Of a stretch of 64,000 nucleotides of DNA, positions 26,869 through 35,931 are shown one piece after another. The translations under genes were made by a program, and so were the position numbers. The stretch's first letter is position 1. Each line of letters opens with the position of its first letter. This stretch comes from Collimonas sp. PA-H2. Its GTDB lineage: Bacteria > Pseudomonadota > Gammaproteobacteria > Burkholderiales > Burkholderiaceae_D. Where the stretch lies: contig NZ_PDBX01000001.1 in NCBI RefSeq assembly GCF_002564105.1, positions 806,001 through 870,000 on the forward strand. Direction: 5' to 3'. A model generated the notes under the pieces. That model was not told the origin of the DNA. It did no database searches and worked only from the letters and a program-made list of their open reading frames with translations.

Positions 26869-27438
26869 TCAGGCGCGCTCAATCTTCACCGCAGCCAGGT
26901 CGATGGCATCGACGATGGCGTGGATCTGTTCTTGCGTGAGTTCGCCTTTTTCCAGCCGGGTGTGTATCGCCATCCTGAAGTTCTGGATAGCGCGCTTCAA
27001 TTCAGGCGCCGAACTGCCGGATGCGCGTTGCGCGGCTTCCAGCCGTTGCAGCGCCAAGTTCAAGGCTTCGCTGTTGGCTGCCAGGAAGGCCGCACCTTCA
27101 GGCGTCAGGCGATACAATTTCTTGCCGCCCGCTTCTGCTTCGATAGCTGCATAGCCCAGCTCTTCCAGCAGGGTCAGGGTGGGATAGATCACGCCGGGGC
27201 TCGGGCTGTAATCGCCACCGACCAGTTCTTCGATCGCCTTGATGACTTCGTAGCCGTGGCGTGGCTTTTCCTGCAACAGATTGAGTATCACCAGCCGCAG
27301 GCTGCCTTGCTCGAACATGCGGCCGCCACGGCCGCCTTCACGCCGGCCGCCGCGCTCAAACAAGCCGCCGCCCCGATGTTGCCTTTCATGACCTTGATGC
27401 ATACGGCTGTGGTCGCAGCCTCTTCGATGACCAAACAT
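26869..27438 (-). CDS. PadR-family regulator, YqjI-like, with His/Gly-rich N-terminus
   Basis: This 189-residue protein has a metal-binding-looking N-terminus (RRGCDHSRMHQGHERQHRGGG, a Cys and five His by residue 21). A PadR winged helix follows (GSLRLVILNLLQEKPRHGYEVIKAIEELVGGDYSPSPGVIYPTL), then a helical C-terminal half. The pattern follows E. coli YqjI, a nickel/iron-responsive repressor of the ferric reductase gene yqjH. No yqjH is adjacent; the gene downstream is DUF3861. Palindromes just upstream suggest autoregulation. Metal response is inferred from the likeness. Confidence 0.85.
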   Translation of the reverse strand: MFGHRRGCDHSRMHQGHERQHRGGGLFERGGRREGGRGGRMFEQGSLRLVILNLLQEKPRHGYEVIKAIEELVGGDYSPSPGVIYPTLTLLEELGYAAIEAEAGGKKLYRLTPEGAAFLAANSEALNLALQRLEAAQRASGSSAPELKRAIQNFRMAIHTRLEKGELTQEQIHAIVDAIDLAAVKIERA

Positions 27439-27449
27439 GGTTCTTCCTT

Positions 27450-27482
27450 ATCTCGTTGAATGAGATAATAAGATATATCTTA
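27450..27482. promoter_or_regulatory. Candidate operator of the YqjI-like repressor
   Basis: TAAGATATATCTTA (27469-27482) is a perfect 14-bp palindrome, and TATCTC-N7-GAGATA lies next to it at about 27450-27468. Both are within 45 bp upstream of the PadR-type start codon, where an autorepressor would bind. No experimentally known consensus was matched. Confidence 0.5.
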
Positions 27483-27560
27483 GAAACTACTAAGTCAAGA
27501 TTGAGTTATGTTTTTTTGCGAATCCGATCAAGCCCAAGCCGGCAAACCAGAAAAACAGCA

Positions 27561-28097
27561 TCAGCGCTGGCGCTTGGCCAGGTATTCCGGCTGGAACATG
27601 CACATGCGGATCGCATCGCGATACACGCCATTGATGAAAAACTCGCTCTTCAATTCGCTTTCCAGCTCAAATCCGCACTTCTGGTAAATATGGATCGCCT
27701 TGTGGTTTTCCTTGTCCACATATAGATACAGCTTGTACAGGTTGAGCACGCAAAACGCGTACTCGATCGCCAGCCGTGTGGCGCGTTCGGCATAGCCCCG
27801 GCCCTGGGCGCTCGGCGCCACGATGATCTGGAATTCGGCGCGGCGGTGGATGTGGGTGATCTCGACCAGTTCGACCAGTCCCACCATCTCGCCGTTATCG
27901 CTTTCAAGGATAAAGCGGCGCTCGCTCTGGTCGTGTACGTGCTGGTCATATAGTTGCGTCAGTTCAACATAAGCTTCGTATGGCTCTTCGAACCAGTAGC
28001 GCATGATGTGGCTGTTATTGTCGAGCTGATGCACAAAGTGCAGATCGTTGCGTTCCAAGGGGCGCAATTTAAGGCCCGGTTGCACGAGGGTAGTCAT
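27561..28097 (-). CDS. speG: Spermidine N1-acetyltransferase
   Basis: GNAT enzyme acetylating spermidine/spermine with acetyl-CoA, limiting polyamine toxicity. The 178 residues follow E. coli SpeG closely: [59 protein letters not shown] (acetyl-CoA loop), [42 protein letters not shown]. It lies between fadE and the PadR-type gene on the same strand but with its own spacing; no polyamine genes adjoin. Confidence 0.93.
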   Translation of the reverse strand: MTTLVQPGLKLRPLERNDLHFVHQLDNNSHIMRYWFEEPYEAYVELTQLYDQHVHDQSERRFILESDNGEMVGLVELVEITHIHRRAEFQIIVAPSAQGRGYAERATRLAIEYAFCVLNLYKLYLYVDKENHKAIHIYQKCGFELESELKSEFFINGVYRDAIRMCMFQPEYLAKRQR

Positions 28098-28138
28098 AAA
28101 ACGTCTTTCTTGTTTGTTGCCAAAATTATCGATTATCG

Positions 28139-30637
28139 TTATTGACGGTTTGAATTATTGCGGCCTGCCTGCATCGACTCAAGCCGGTTGAAGTCTTGCG
28201 GAAAGTCGTCCACCTGCACACTGATGTCGCCATAACGGGCGAAATCCTGCAGCACCTGCTGTTCTTCTTCGGTGATCGCGCCAGTGGCCGCCACCGTGAT
28301 GATCCAGCCTTGCATCTCGATCAGGCTTTGCGGCATCGGCGCCAGGGTGCCGGCCTTGAACGAGGGCTTGAGCCGCGCTTCGATCGCATTCACTTGTGGA
28401 ATCAGCTGGAACGCCAGTTCGCCAAAAGCTTGCGGCGACTGCTCGGCGCTGGGCATGAAGATTCCTCCGACCAGGCGGTCGCGGCTGGCGCCATTGGTTT
28501 GCATGGCTTTCGCCACTGCGCTGTCGAGCGCATCGGAGGGCTTGTCGTAAGGCCGGCCGAAAGGGAACACGATGGCCCGCAGCAAAACCGCCAGCAGCCG
28601 GTTCGGAAAATTATCGAGCACGCCCAGATAAGCTTCCTGCGCCTGGTGCAGGGCGTCCTGGATCGCCCAATGCACAAAGGGCAGATCTTCCTGCGGACGG
28701 CCATCGTCCTCATAACGCTTGAGCACGCTGGAGATCAGGTAGAGCTGCGACAGGATATCGCCCAGGCGTCCGGAAATCCGTTCGCGGAACTTGAGCGAAC
28801 CACCGAAAACGAACATCGACTTGTCGCTCAGCAGGGCGAACGCGGCCGACATGCGGTTGACCGCGCGGTAAAAATGGCGCAGCTCGGACGGCGCCGCGCT
28901 CGGCGCCGCCGGGAAACTGCCGCCCGACAGGCCGGCCACCAGAGTCCGCGAAAAATTGGCGAAGACGAAACTGATATGGCCGAAGAATGCCTGGTCGAAA
29001 TCGGCCAGCGCCTTTTGCTGGTCGGCCTCGCCCGCCGCCGCCATTTCCTTCAGCACATAAGGATGGCAGCGGATCGCGCCTTGGCCGAAGATGATCAGGC
29101 AACGCGTCAGGATGTTGGCGCCTTCGACCGTGATGGCGATCGGCATCTGCTGGTAGCTGCGCGCCAGGAAATTGTTCGGTCCCATGCAGACGCCCTTGCC
29201 GCCCAATACATCCATGCCGGCATTGACCAGGATGCGGCCGCGTTCGGTGACATGGTATTTCGAGATCGCGGAAATCACCGATGGCTTTTCACCGGCATCC
29301 ACCGCCAGCGCCGACAGCCGCCGCACCGCATCCATCAGGTACAGGTTGCCGCCCATGCGCGCCAGCATTTCGTGGATGCCTTCGAACTTGCCGATCGGGA
29401 TCCTGAACTGATTGCGTATCGCCGCATAAGCGCTGGTGCCACGCACCGCCAGCTTGGAAAAGCCGACAGTGGAGGACGGCAAGGAAATGGCGCGGCCTGC
29501 CGCCAGGCATTCCATCAGCATGCGCCAGCCTTTGCCGATCTGTTCGCGGCCGCCGATCACCCAGTCCAGCGGAATGAACACGTCCTTGCCAGAAGTCGGA
29601 CCGTTCTGGAACACCGCGTTCAGCGGCCAATGGCGGCGGCCGGTGACCACGCCGGGATGACTGGTGGGAATCAAGGCGCAGGTGATGCCAAGATCCACTG
29701 CCGCACTACTGTCTCCCGCGGCCAGCAGATGATCCGGATCCTGCACCTGGAACGCCAGCCCCAGCACGGTCGCCACCGGACCCAGGGTGATGTAGCGCTT
29801 GTCCCAGGTGAGACGGAAGCCCAGCATTTCCTGGCCGTCGTATTCGCCCACGCACACCACGCCGACGTCCGGAATCGAGGCCGCATCGGAACCGGCGTAA
29901 GGACTGGTCAGCGCAAAGCACGGGATTTCCTCACCGGCAGCGAGACGCGGCAGGAAATAGTCCTTCTGCACTTCGGTGCCGTAATGCAGAAGCAGCTCGG
30001 CCGGTCCCAGCGAATTTGGCACCATCACTGAAATCGCCGCCGCGGAACAATGCGAGGATAGCTTCATGATCACCTGCGAATGCATGTAGGCGGAGAATTC
30101 CTTGCCGCCGTATTGCTTCGGAATGATCATGCCGAGAAAGCCTTTGTCCTTGACGAATTGCCAGGCCTGCGGCGACAGGTCTTGCCAGATTTCGGTGCTG
30201 TCCCAGTCGCTGACCAAGCCGCACAGCTGCTCGACTTCATTATCGAGAAAATCCTGCTCCTCCAACGTCAGCCTGGGCGGCGCCAGCTGCAGCAATTTAT
30301 CCCATGTCGGCTTGCCGGAAAACAGTTCGGCATCCCACCAGGTGGTGCCGGCCTCGATGGCGTCGCGTTCGGTCTGCGACATGCGCGGCAGGATGCGCTG
30401 GAACATCTGCAGCAGCGGCCCGCTCAGCAGGCGGTAACGCAGCGGCCGGATGGCTACGATCAAGGTTGGGATCACCAACAGCAGCAACAGCAATATGGCC
30501 GCCAGCGCGCCGATGCCGGCCAGCCGGAAACCGCCCGCTATCCACAGCAGCATGGCGCCCAGCCAAACCCAGGCGCTGACGCGCAACTGCATCAATGCCA
30601 AAGCGCCGATAAGCAGCGCTGCGATCCAATAGAACAT
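28139..30637 (-). CDS. fadE: Long-chain acyl-CoA dehydrogenase FadE
   Basis: First enzyme of fatty-acid beta-oxidation, 832 residues from the ATG at 30637 (GGGAGCAAGC upstream); E. coli FadE has 814. The N-terminus carries two or three membrane helices (residues 1-60), so the enzyme is membrane-anchored. The acyl-CoA dehydrogenase fold follows, with [17 protein letters not shown], the FAD/substrate region [20 protein letters not shown] and [56 protein letters not shown] (described by key segments). The C-terminal FadE-specific region is complete. No other fad genes adjoin. Confidence 0.94.
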   Translation of the reverse strand: MFYWIAALLIGALALMQLRVSAWVWLGAMLLWIAGGFRLAGIGALAAILLLLLLVIPTLIVAIRPLRYRLLSGPLLQMFQRILPRMSQTERDAIEAGTTWWDAELFSGKPTWDKLLQLAPPRLTLEEQDFLDNEVEQLCGLVSDWDSTEIWQDLSPQAWQFVKDKGFLGMIIPKQYGGKEFSAYMHSQVIMKLSSHCSAAAISVMVPNSLGPAELLLHYGTEVQKDYFLPRLAAGEEIPCFALTSPYAGSDAASIPDVGVVCVGEYDGQEMLGFRLTWDKRYITLGPVATVLGLAFQVQDPDHLLAAGDSSAAVDLGITCALIPTSHPGVVTGRRHWPLNAVFQNGPTSGKDVFIPLDWVIGGREQIGKGWRMLMECLAAGRAISLPSSTVGFSKLAVRGTSAYAAIRNQFRIPIGKFEGIHEMLARMGGNLYLMDAVRRLSALAVDAGEKPSVISAISKYHVTERGRILVNAGMDVLGGKGVCMGPNNFLARSYQQMPIAITVEGANILTRCLIIFGQGAIRCHPYVLKEMAAAGEADQQKALADFDQAFFGHISFVFANFSRTLVAGLSGGSFPAAPSAAPSELRHFYRAVNRMSAAFALLSDKSMFVFGGSLKFRERISGRLGDILSQLYLISSVLKRYEDDGRPQEDLPFVHWAIQDALHQAQEAYLGVLDNFPNRLLAVLLRAIVFPFGRPYDKPSDALDSAVAKAMQTNGASRDRLVGGIFMPSAEQSPQAFGELAFQLIPQVNAIEARLKPSFKAGTLAPMPQSLIEMQGWIITVAATGAITEEEQQVLQDFARYGDISVQVDDFPQDFNRLESMQAGRNNSNRQ

Positions 30638-31152
30638 GCTTGCTCCCAATTTGACTGTTGTTCGTGCGGCGAATCTTGCGCATGACCGCCGCCAAGCGGA
30701 ACGCGGTCAGGAAGACAGGACGTGACTGAATGTAGATGGGCGCATAATGAGTACACAAAGGCATTGCCCGGAAAAACCATGGCCCAGTTAAAGAAATAAG
30801 GTAATTCTTTATCCTTTGGTCACTTTTTGGACACGAAAAGTTCACGAACAGCAAATTTAAATGTTAAACAACAACAAGTTAGCTTATTCTATGCAGCGCT
30901 TGAGGGAACAATTGAAAAGATATGGAATCAACAACATGCAACCCTTTGTAAATCTTTGTATCCATTTGTCAACCATACTATACAATCGCGCGTTAGACCT
31001 CCGTATAGTTACGCATTGTTATGGGAAAACCTAGTAAAACCAATTCCTAGCCTGAGCGCTCGGCCCATATTGCAATGCGTACCCCGTAGCCAGCCCGCCC
31101 GCAGGCGAGTCACCAACCCGTATCAGACCAGTTACAAGAGCACACGCCGTTA
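30638..31152. other. Divergent intergenic region between fadE and the SDR reductase gene
   Basis: About 515 bp, more AT-rich than its surroundings. It contains the candidate promoter at 30956-30984 and a roughly 160-base leader to the SDR gene. A 108-codon open frame on the plus strand (30827-31153) has no ribosome-binding site, low-quality composition and no recognisable domain. No FadR- or PsrA-type operator was found by eye. Confidence 0.5.
30956..30984 (+). promoter_or_regulatory. Candidate sigma-70 promoter for the SDR reductase gene
   Basis: TTGTAT (30956-30961) and TATACA (30979-30984) are 17 bp apart, a good match. It would leave a 5' leader of about 160 bases before the ATG at 31153. 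Confidence 0.5.
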
Positions 31153-32271
31153 ATGAATAATTTAATTTTGATGACCGGCGCGACCGGCTTTCTAGGTGGC
31201 GCAAACGCTGTCGAGGCAATCCACCGAGGGCTGGGCAAAAATCTGTTGTTGCTGGCTCGCGCGGACACCCCTGAGGCAGCGCACGCCCGGGTAATCAAGA
31301 ACCTGCAATTGCTGGGCGCCAGCGCAGCCGACATCGCACAGATCGGCGTCGAACAAATCCTCTGCTCGGACTTGTCGGAGCTCGACAGCGTCGCCGGCGA
31401 TCCGCGCTTGGACCAGGTATCGGTGGTCGTCCATTCGGCGGCACTGGCGACTTTCTCGAATCATCCTTCGCTGGAAAAGATCAACGTCGATGGCACCCTG
31501 GCGCTGGGCAAGCTGATGCACCGCCGCCCTGCCCTGAAACGCTTCATGTACATCGGCACCGCCATGGCCTGCGGCGAAGGCGCCGGCATCAATGCCGTGG
31601 TCAAGGAAAGAATCGACCTGCCGCTGGGCGACGAACACCTGGTGGCGTATACCCGCTCCAAGGCCATGGGTGAAAAGAAACTGCGCGACACCTATCCCGA
31701 CCTGCCGGTGATCTACGTGCGGCCATCGATCATCGTTGGCCACACCCGGCTCGGCTGCGCGCCGTCGCAAAGCATTTTCTGGGTCTTCATGGTGTGGCAG
31801 CTGCTGGGCGCGCTGACCACCGCCCTCGATGAAAAAGTGGACGTGGTGCCGGTGGACTGGTGCGCGCAAGCGATCATCGACCTGGCGCAAAAGGAAACCC
31901 TGACGCACAATGTATTCCATATCTCGGCTGGCCAGGGTTCCTGCGTATCGTTCCGCGAAATCGACCTGGCATTGGCGGCGGCACGCGGCATCGAACCTAT
32001 CGGCGCCACCTACAAGCAGATCACGCCGGACGCCATCGCCACCCTGCTGCCGCGCATGCGCGAATGCGTGCCGGAATGCAATGACCGCCTGTTGCTGCGC
32101 GCGCTCAAATTGTATGGCGCATTCGCCGGCCTGAATTATGTGTTCGACAACAGCAACCTGCTGGCAGAAGGCATCCGCCCTGCACCGCTGTTTACCGACT
32201 ACATCCCGCTGTGCGTCGAGTCGGCAAAGCACATCCCGATAGCAGAACAAATGAAATGGGACTTTAAATAG
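31153..32271 (+). CDS. Atypical SDR reductase, fatty-acyl-CoA/thioester-reductase-like (NAD-binding 4)
   Basis: This 372-residue protein has the nucleotide-binding motif TGATGFLG at residues 8-15 and an active-site motif YTRSKAMGEK (YxxxK). VHSAALATFSNHPSLEKINVDGT and YVRPSIIVGHTRLG follow the extended-SDR pattern of the NAD-binding-4 (male-sterility/Lys2 reductase) group. No carrier-protein or adenylation domain is fused, so it is a free-standing reductase. The C-terminal ~100 residues carry no known domain. Substrate could be an acyl-CoA or acyl-ACP; lipid context is only suggested by nearby fadE. Confidence 0.75.
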   Translation: MNNLILMTGATGFLGGANAVEAIHRGLGKNLLLLARADTPEAAHARVIKNLQLLGASAADIAQIGVEQILCSDLSELDSVAGDPRLDQVSVVVHSAALATFSNHPSLEKINVDGTLALGKLMHRRPALKRFMYIGTAMACGEGAGINAVVKERIDLPLGDEHLVAYTRSKAMGEKKLRDTYPDLPVIYVRPSIIVGHTRLGCAPSQSIFWVFMVWQLLGALTTALDEKVDVVPVDWCAQAIIDLAQKETLTHNVFHISAGQGSCVSFREIDLALAAARGIEPIGATYKQITPDAIATLLPRMRECVPECNDRLLLRALKLYGAFAGLNYVFDNSNLLAEGIRPAPLFTDYIPLCVESAKHIPIAEQMKWDFK

Positions 32272-32384
32272 TCTTCGCCATCGGGCCCCACATATCTTTT
32301 GCATTCATCGCTTGCCCCTAATTAGCACTGCTTTCCGTTAGAATTGGCTCCTCGCGGACAACAAAATCAACAGGGGTAACGACC

Positions 32385-33272
32385 ATGAAATGGGAAGGCA
32401 ATCGGGAAAGTGACAACGTCGAAGACCGCCGCGGCGATGACGGCGGCGGCGGTGGCGGTGGATTTGGCGGCCGCTCGATAGGCCTCGGGACCATTGCGAT
32501 TGCCCTGGTCGCCTCATACTTCTTCGGCATCAGCCCGACCACCGTCATCAGCCTGCTGAGCGGCGGCGGTCCGGTCAGCCAGCCGCAATCCCAGCAAGCG
32601 CCTGCGCCTAAGCGCGCCAACCAGCCGGAAGACCGTCAGACCAAGTTCGTCAAGACCGTGCTGGCAGACACCGAAGATGTCTGGACCCAGATTTTCCGCG
32701 CCAACGGCAAAACTTATCCGCCGCCAAAGCTGGTCTTGTTTTCGGGCGCCACCCAGACTGCGTGCGGCACCGGCCAGACCGCCTCCGGACCGTTCTACTG
32801 CCCGGGCGACCGCAAGGTCTACATCGACCTCAGCTTCTACCAGCTGATGCAGCAGCGCTTCCATGTCTCCGGCGAATTCGCCCAAGCTTACGTGATCGCC
32901 CATGAAGTCGGCCACCATGTACAGAACCTGATGGGCATCATGGACAAGGTCAACGGCGCCGAACGGCAAATGTCGAAGGCCCAGGCCAACGCCATGTCGG
33001 TACGGTTGGAGCTGCAAGCCGATTGCCTGGCCGGGGTCTGGGCCTTCCATGCCAACCAGGCGCGCAGCATCCTGGAACAAGGCGATGTCGAAGGCGCGCT
33101 GAACGCGGCCACCGCCATCGGCGACGACGCCCTACAAAAACAGGAACAGGGTTATGTCGTGCCGGACTCGTTCACCCACGGCACCTCGGCGCAACGGGTG
33201 CGCTGGTTCAAGCAGGGCGTCAGCAGCGGCGAAGTCAAATCCTGCAATACCTTTGAAGTGAAGACGCTTTAA
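32385..33272 (+). CDS. ypfJ: Neutral zinc metallopeptidase, YpfJ family
   Basis: This 295-residue protein starts at an ATG preceded by AGGGGTAACGACC. Residues 1-30 are charged and very Gly-rich. One membrane helix at about 32-56 anchors it, with the catalytic part probably periplasmic. The zinc motif HEVGHH lies in AQAYVIAHEVGHHVQNLMGI, and the downstream ELQADCLAGVWA supplies the third ligand region, both typical of the putative neutral zinc metallopeptidase family. Substrate unknown. A short hairpin (33287-33309) follows the gene. Confidence 0.9.
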   Translation: MKWEGNRESDNVEDRRGDDGGGGGGGFGGRSIGLGTIAIALVASYFFGISPTTVISLLSGGGPVSQPQSQQAPAPKRANQPEDRQTKFVKTVLADTEDVWTQIFRANGKTYPPPKLVLFSGATQTACGTGQTASGPFYCPGDRKVYIDLSFYQLMQQRFHVSGEFAQAYVIAHEVGHHVQNLMGIMDKVNGAERQMSKAQANAMSVRLELQADCLAGVWAFHANQARSILEQGDVEGALNAATAIGDDALQKQEQGYVVPDSFTHGTSAQRVRWFKQGVSSGEVKSCNTFEVKTL

Positions 33273-33286
33273 TTGACGACACATGG

Positions 33287-33309
33287 CAAGCCGGCATGCC
33301 CGGCTTGCG
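33287..33309. terminator. Hairpin after ypfJ, possible transcript end
   Basis: A perfect 9-bp stem GCAAGCCGG / CCGGCTTGC with a 5-base loop lies 14 bp past the stop codon. There is no T-run, so it may only stabilise the 3' end. Confidence 0.35.
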
Positions 33310-33440
33310 CAAGCGCTCCGCAACGCAACCGTGTCAAGACAGGGCGGCAAGCTGTCAAAACCAGATGGGCTGGCCGGGACCAGCCGCTAAGCCCTGAGGC
33401 CAAGCGCGCCCCCTCAAACATTCATCGCGACTCATCAAGC

Positions 33441-33728
33441 ATGTCACATCAAGAAACCATTCAATTACTGCGCACCGCCCTCGCTACGATGCCAGGCGCT
33501 CCCTCGGGAATCGCCTCCCTGGCCCGAACCTGGCGCGCGCAGACCGCCCTGCTGTCGGCGCTGCCGCCGCGTTTTGCCGAGGTGGCGGAAAATTTCCTCG
33601 GCCGGCTGGAAGCCGCAAGCCTGTTCTCGGAAGAAAGCTGTTCGTACAGCCGGCAAGACCTGCTCGATCATCTGGGCGCCTGGCTCGATCAGGCGCAGCT
33701 GGCGCTGCAAAAGAGCGCCAGTCTTTAA
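33441..33728 (+). CDS. Small protein of unknown function, 95 aa
   Basis: The ATG at 33441 begins MSHQETIQLLRTALATMPGAPSG. The frame is open upstream to 33273 but that part is Arg/Pro-rich and unlike the rest. The protein is predicted helical and soluble (FAEVAENFLGRLEAASLFSEESCSYSRQDLLDHLGAWLDQAQLAL) with no membrane segment or motif I recognise. It lies 30 bp upstream of the S4-domain gene on the same strand and may be co-transcribed with it. Confidence 0.6.
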   Translation: MSHQETIQLLRTALATMPGAPSGIASLARTWRAQTALLSALPPRFAEVAENFLGRLEAASLFSEESCSYSRQDLLDHLGAWLDQAQLALQKSASL

Positions 33729-33758
33729 TTTTTTCATCACTACCATCATCGGAATACT

Positions 33759-33989
33759 ATGCAACAACTGGAATTACGCCTCAACAGCGATTATGTCGAA
33801 CTCAATCAATTGCTCAAGCTGACCGGCGTCTGCGACAGCGGTGGCGCCGGCAAGGCACTGGTCGCCAGCGGCGTGGTGTCGGTCGACGGCAAGGTCGAGC
33901 TGCGCAAGACCTGCAAGATCGTGGCCGGCCAAAAGGTCACCATCGGCGATCTTCTGATCTACGTGCTGCCGCGGCGCGGGACAAACTGA
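33759..33989 (+). CDS. S4-domain RNA-binding protein, YbcJ-like
   Basis: This 76-residue protein is a single S4 RNA-binding domain (YVELNQLLKLTGVCDSGGAGKALVASGVVSVDGKVELRKTCKIVAGQKVTIGD), the length and layout of E. coli YbcJ/ribosome-associated S4 proteins. It probably binds structured RNA, but no partner is known. The short spacing from the preceding small gene suggests an operon. Confidence 0.88.
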   Translation: MQQLELRLNSDYVELNQLLKLTGVCDSGGAGKALVASGVVSVDGKVELRKTCKIVAGQKVTIGDLLIYVLPRRGTN

Positions 33990-34067
33990 TCGGCATTTCC
34001 CGGCATCGCAACGATGCAGGGAAAACCCGGCAAGATAAGCAAGCGCAAGTATCGAGGGGAAGACAAA

Positions 34068-34670
34068 ATGGCAGAAGATGTTCTGACGATCAGGCAATTC
34101 TGGTTTGGCGACAATCCGGATGACGCCGCCACTTCCAGCCAGCAATCGGCCCTGTGGTGGAGCAAGAACCCGGCCATCGACCAGCAGATCAGAGAACGCT
34201 TTGAAAGCGTACTGCTGGCAGTTGAAAACAAGCAGTTGTCCGACTGGGAAACAACACCGCACGGCGTACTCGCGCTGGTGCTGCTGAGCGATCAGTTCCC
34301 GCGCAATATGTATCGCGAGACGCCGCGCTCGTTTGCTTTCGATGAGCAGGCGCGCGGTTTTTGCCGGCTTGGCCTGCAGCCCGGCTTCTATAACGCCTTG
34401 CGCCCGATCGAACGCAGTTTCCTGCATTTGCCGCTGACCCATTCAGAACTGCTGGCCGACCAGGAGCAGGCGGTGGCGCTTGCCGCCGCGCTGGTCGAGC
34501 AAGTCCCCGCCAGTCACAAGGAATGCTTTGCCGGCTACCTCTCGTTTGCGGTCCGGCACCGCGACATCATCGCCCGCTTCGGCCGCTTCCCGCATCGCAA
34601 CCGCATCCTGCAGCGGCCCTCGACGGCGCAGGAACTGGCATTCCTGCAACAGCCTGGATCCTCTTTCTAA
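34068..34670 (+). CDS. DUF924 family protein
   Basis: The ATG at 34068 follows GAGGGGAAGACAAA and gives 200 residues; the frame opens 18 codons earlier. DUF924 marks are IRQFWFGDNPDD near the N-terminus, ALWWSKNPAIDQQIRERF, ALVLLSDQFPRNMYRETPRSFAFDE and the C-terminal FAVRHRDIIARFGRFPHRN. The family is helical (TPR-like) and of unproved function. It converges on the metallo-beta-lactamase-fold gene, with five bases between the stops. Confidence 0.87.
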   Translation: MAEDVLTIRQFWFGDNPDDAATSSQQSALWWSKNPAIDQQIRERFESVLLAVENKQLSDWETTPHGVLALVLLSDQFPRNMYRETPRSFAFDEQARGFCRLGLQPGFYNALRPIERSFLHLPLTHSELLADQEQAVALAAALVEQVPASHKECFAGYLSFAVRHRDIIARFGRFPHRNRILQRPSTAQELAFLQQPGSSF

Positions 34671-34675
34671 GAGCC

Positions 34676-35545
34676 TTACAAGGCGACATTCAAGGGAATC
34701 TTCAGATAGCTGACACCGTTCTCTTCCGGCGCCGGCAATACCCCGGCGCAGATATTCAGCTGGATCGACGGCAGCATCAGGGTCGGCAAACCCAGGCAGG
34801 CATCGCGCCTGGTACGCATGGCGATGAATTCGCTTTCGCTGATGCCATCGCCGACGTGGATATTCTTTGCACGCTGCTCGGCGACCGTGGCCTCACAGGC
34901 CGGCGCCCGCCCCTCCGGCGGATAGTCGTGGCAGACGAACAGCCGGGTCGCCGGCGGTAGCTGCAATAGCTTGCTGACCGAGCGATACAGGCTGCTGGCG
35001 CTGCCGCCAGGAAAATCGCAGCGCGCCGAACCGAGGTCCGGCATGAACAAGGTATCGCCGACAAACGCCACTTCCTGCTCCACCAGATAAGCCATGTCGG
35101 CCGGCGTATGGCCGGGCACATGCAGCGCCTGTGCGCGCAAATTGCCGATATGGAAAATCTCGTCGGCCGCAAACAGATGGTCAAACTGGGCGCCGTCCAG
35201 CAGGAATTCCGACTGCAGGTTGAAGACCTTCTTGAATACCCCCTGCACCACTCGGATCTGGTCACCGATCGCGATGGCGCCGCCCAATTGCCGGCGCAGA
35301 TAGGGGGCCGCGGAAATGTGGTCGGCGTGGGCATGGGTTTCCAGCAGCCATTGCACTTTCAGATTCTTGGCGCGCACGAATTCAATCACGCGGTCGGCAG
35401 CCGCGGTCGAGGTATGGCCTGCCACCGGATCGTAATCGAGCACTGAATCGACGATCGCGCATTCGCTGCCCGCCTTCTCGTACACAACATAAGTAAACGT
35501 GGCAGTACCCTGATCAAAAATCACTTCTACCTGAGGACTAGGCAT
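34676..35545 (-). CDS. Metallo-beta-lactamase-fold hydrolase, persulfide dioxygenase-like (Blh/ETHE1 group)
   Basis: Starts at the ATG at 35545 (AAGGATGTGATTTG upstream), 289 residues. The metal motif is H71-A-H73-A-D75-H76 (THAHADH), with HVPGHTPADMAYL and GDTLFMPDLGSARCDFPGG carrying the other ligands, a pattern shared by ETHE1 and Blh persulfide dioxygenases, which oxidise glutathione persulfide to sulfite. Typical Blh proteins have an N-terminal DUF442 domain; it is absent here and present instead on the divergent SQR gene. Joint role in sulfide detoxification is inferred from that pairing. Confidence 0.85.
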   Translation of the reverse strand: MPSPQVEVIFDQGTATFTYVVYEKAGSECAIVDSVLDYDPVAGHTSTAAADRVIEFVRAKNLKVQWLLETHAHADHISAAPYLRRQLGGAIAIGDQIRVVQGVFKKVFNLQSEFLLDGAQFDHLFAADEIFHIGNLRAQALHVPGHTPADMAYLVEQEVAFVGDTLFMPDLGSARCDFPGGSASSLYRSVSKLLQLPPATRLFVCHDYPPEGRAPACEATVAEQRAKNIHVGDGISESEFIAMRTRRDACLGLPTLMLPSIQLNICAGVLPAPEENGVSYLKIPLNVAL

Positions 35546-35931
35546 CAAATCACATCCTTAAACTTAACAATAGGTAACTATATATAAAAATATATAACAT
35601 TGACAAATACTTAATCCACCTCTATATTATTAACAATTAAATAAGTAACAATCTAGCAATTAGCACAATACTTCACTGGAACAGTCGATATAACGCGGCC
35701 AGTCGCAAAATGATCGCAAATTGTTAAACGCATTGGTAAACCGCAGAGCATGCCTGGCCCCGGTCATTCCATCTGTGCGCATTTGTCTCGCCATCTTAAA
35801 CATTTGCGACCTGTGGCGATACTGGTGCATATCGATATCTGAGCCGCTGGCCACGCGAGTAAAGAAACCAGCCAGTCAAATAATGAGCAGAGAAGCAGCG
35901 CCATTCACCCGTCACGATGGAAGCAGCACCT
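35546..35931. other. AT-rich divergent control region of the sulfide-oxidation genes
   Basis: About 386 bp between divergent starts. An AT-rich inverted repeat (TATATA-N4-TATATA type, about 35579-35597) lies next to the strong promoter at 35600. BigR/SqrR-type ArsR regulators bind AT-rich palindromes at such loci, so this may be such a site; no regulator gene is present in the window. The leader from about 35636 to 35931 holds no gene I can support. Confidence 0.45.
35600..35628 (+). promoter_or_regulatory. Strong candidate sigma-70 promoter for the DUF442-SQR gene
   Basis: TTGACA (35600-35605) and TATATT (35623-35628) are exactly 17 bp apart, near-consensus. The transcript would have a leader of about 295 bases before the ATG at 35932, unusually long. 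Confidence 0.7.

Noticed and set aside
30827..31153. 108-codon open frame between fadE and the SDR gene
   Set aside because: No ribosome-binding site, no domain, unusual composition and overlap with the candidate promoter of the SDR gene; treated as leader and intergenic DNA.
35660..35854. 64-codon minus-strand frame in the SQR leader
   Set aside because: It contains no motif I recognise, lies opposite the predicted leader, and could not be linked to an ArsR/BigR remnant.
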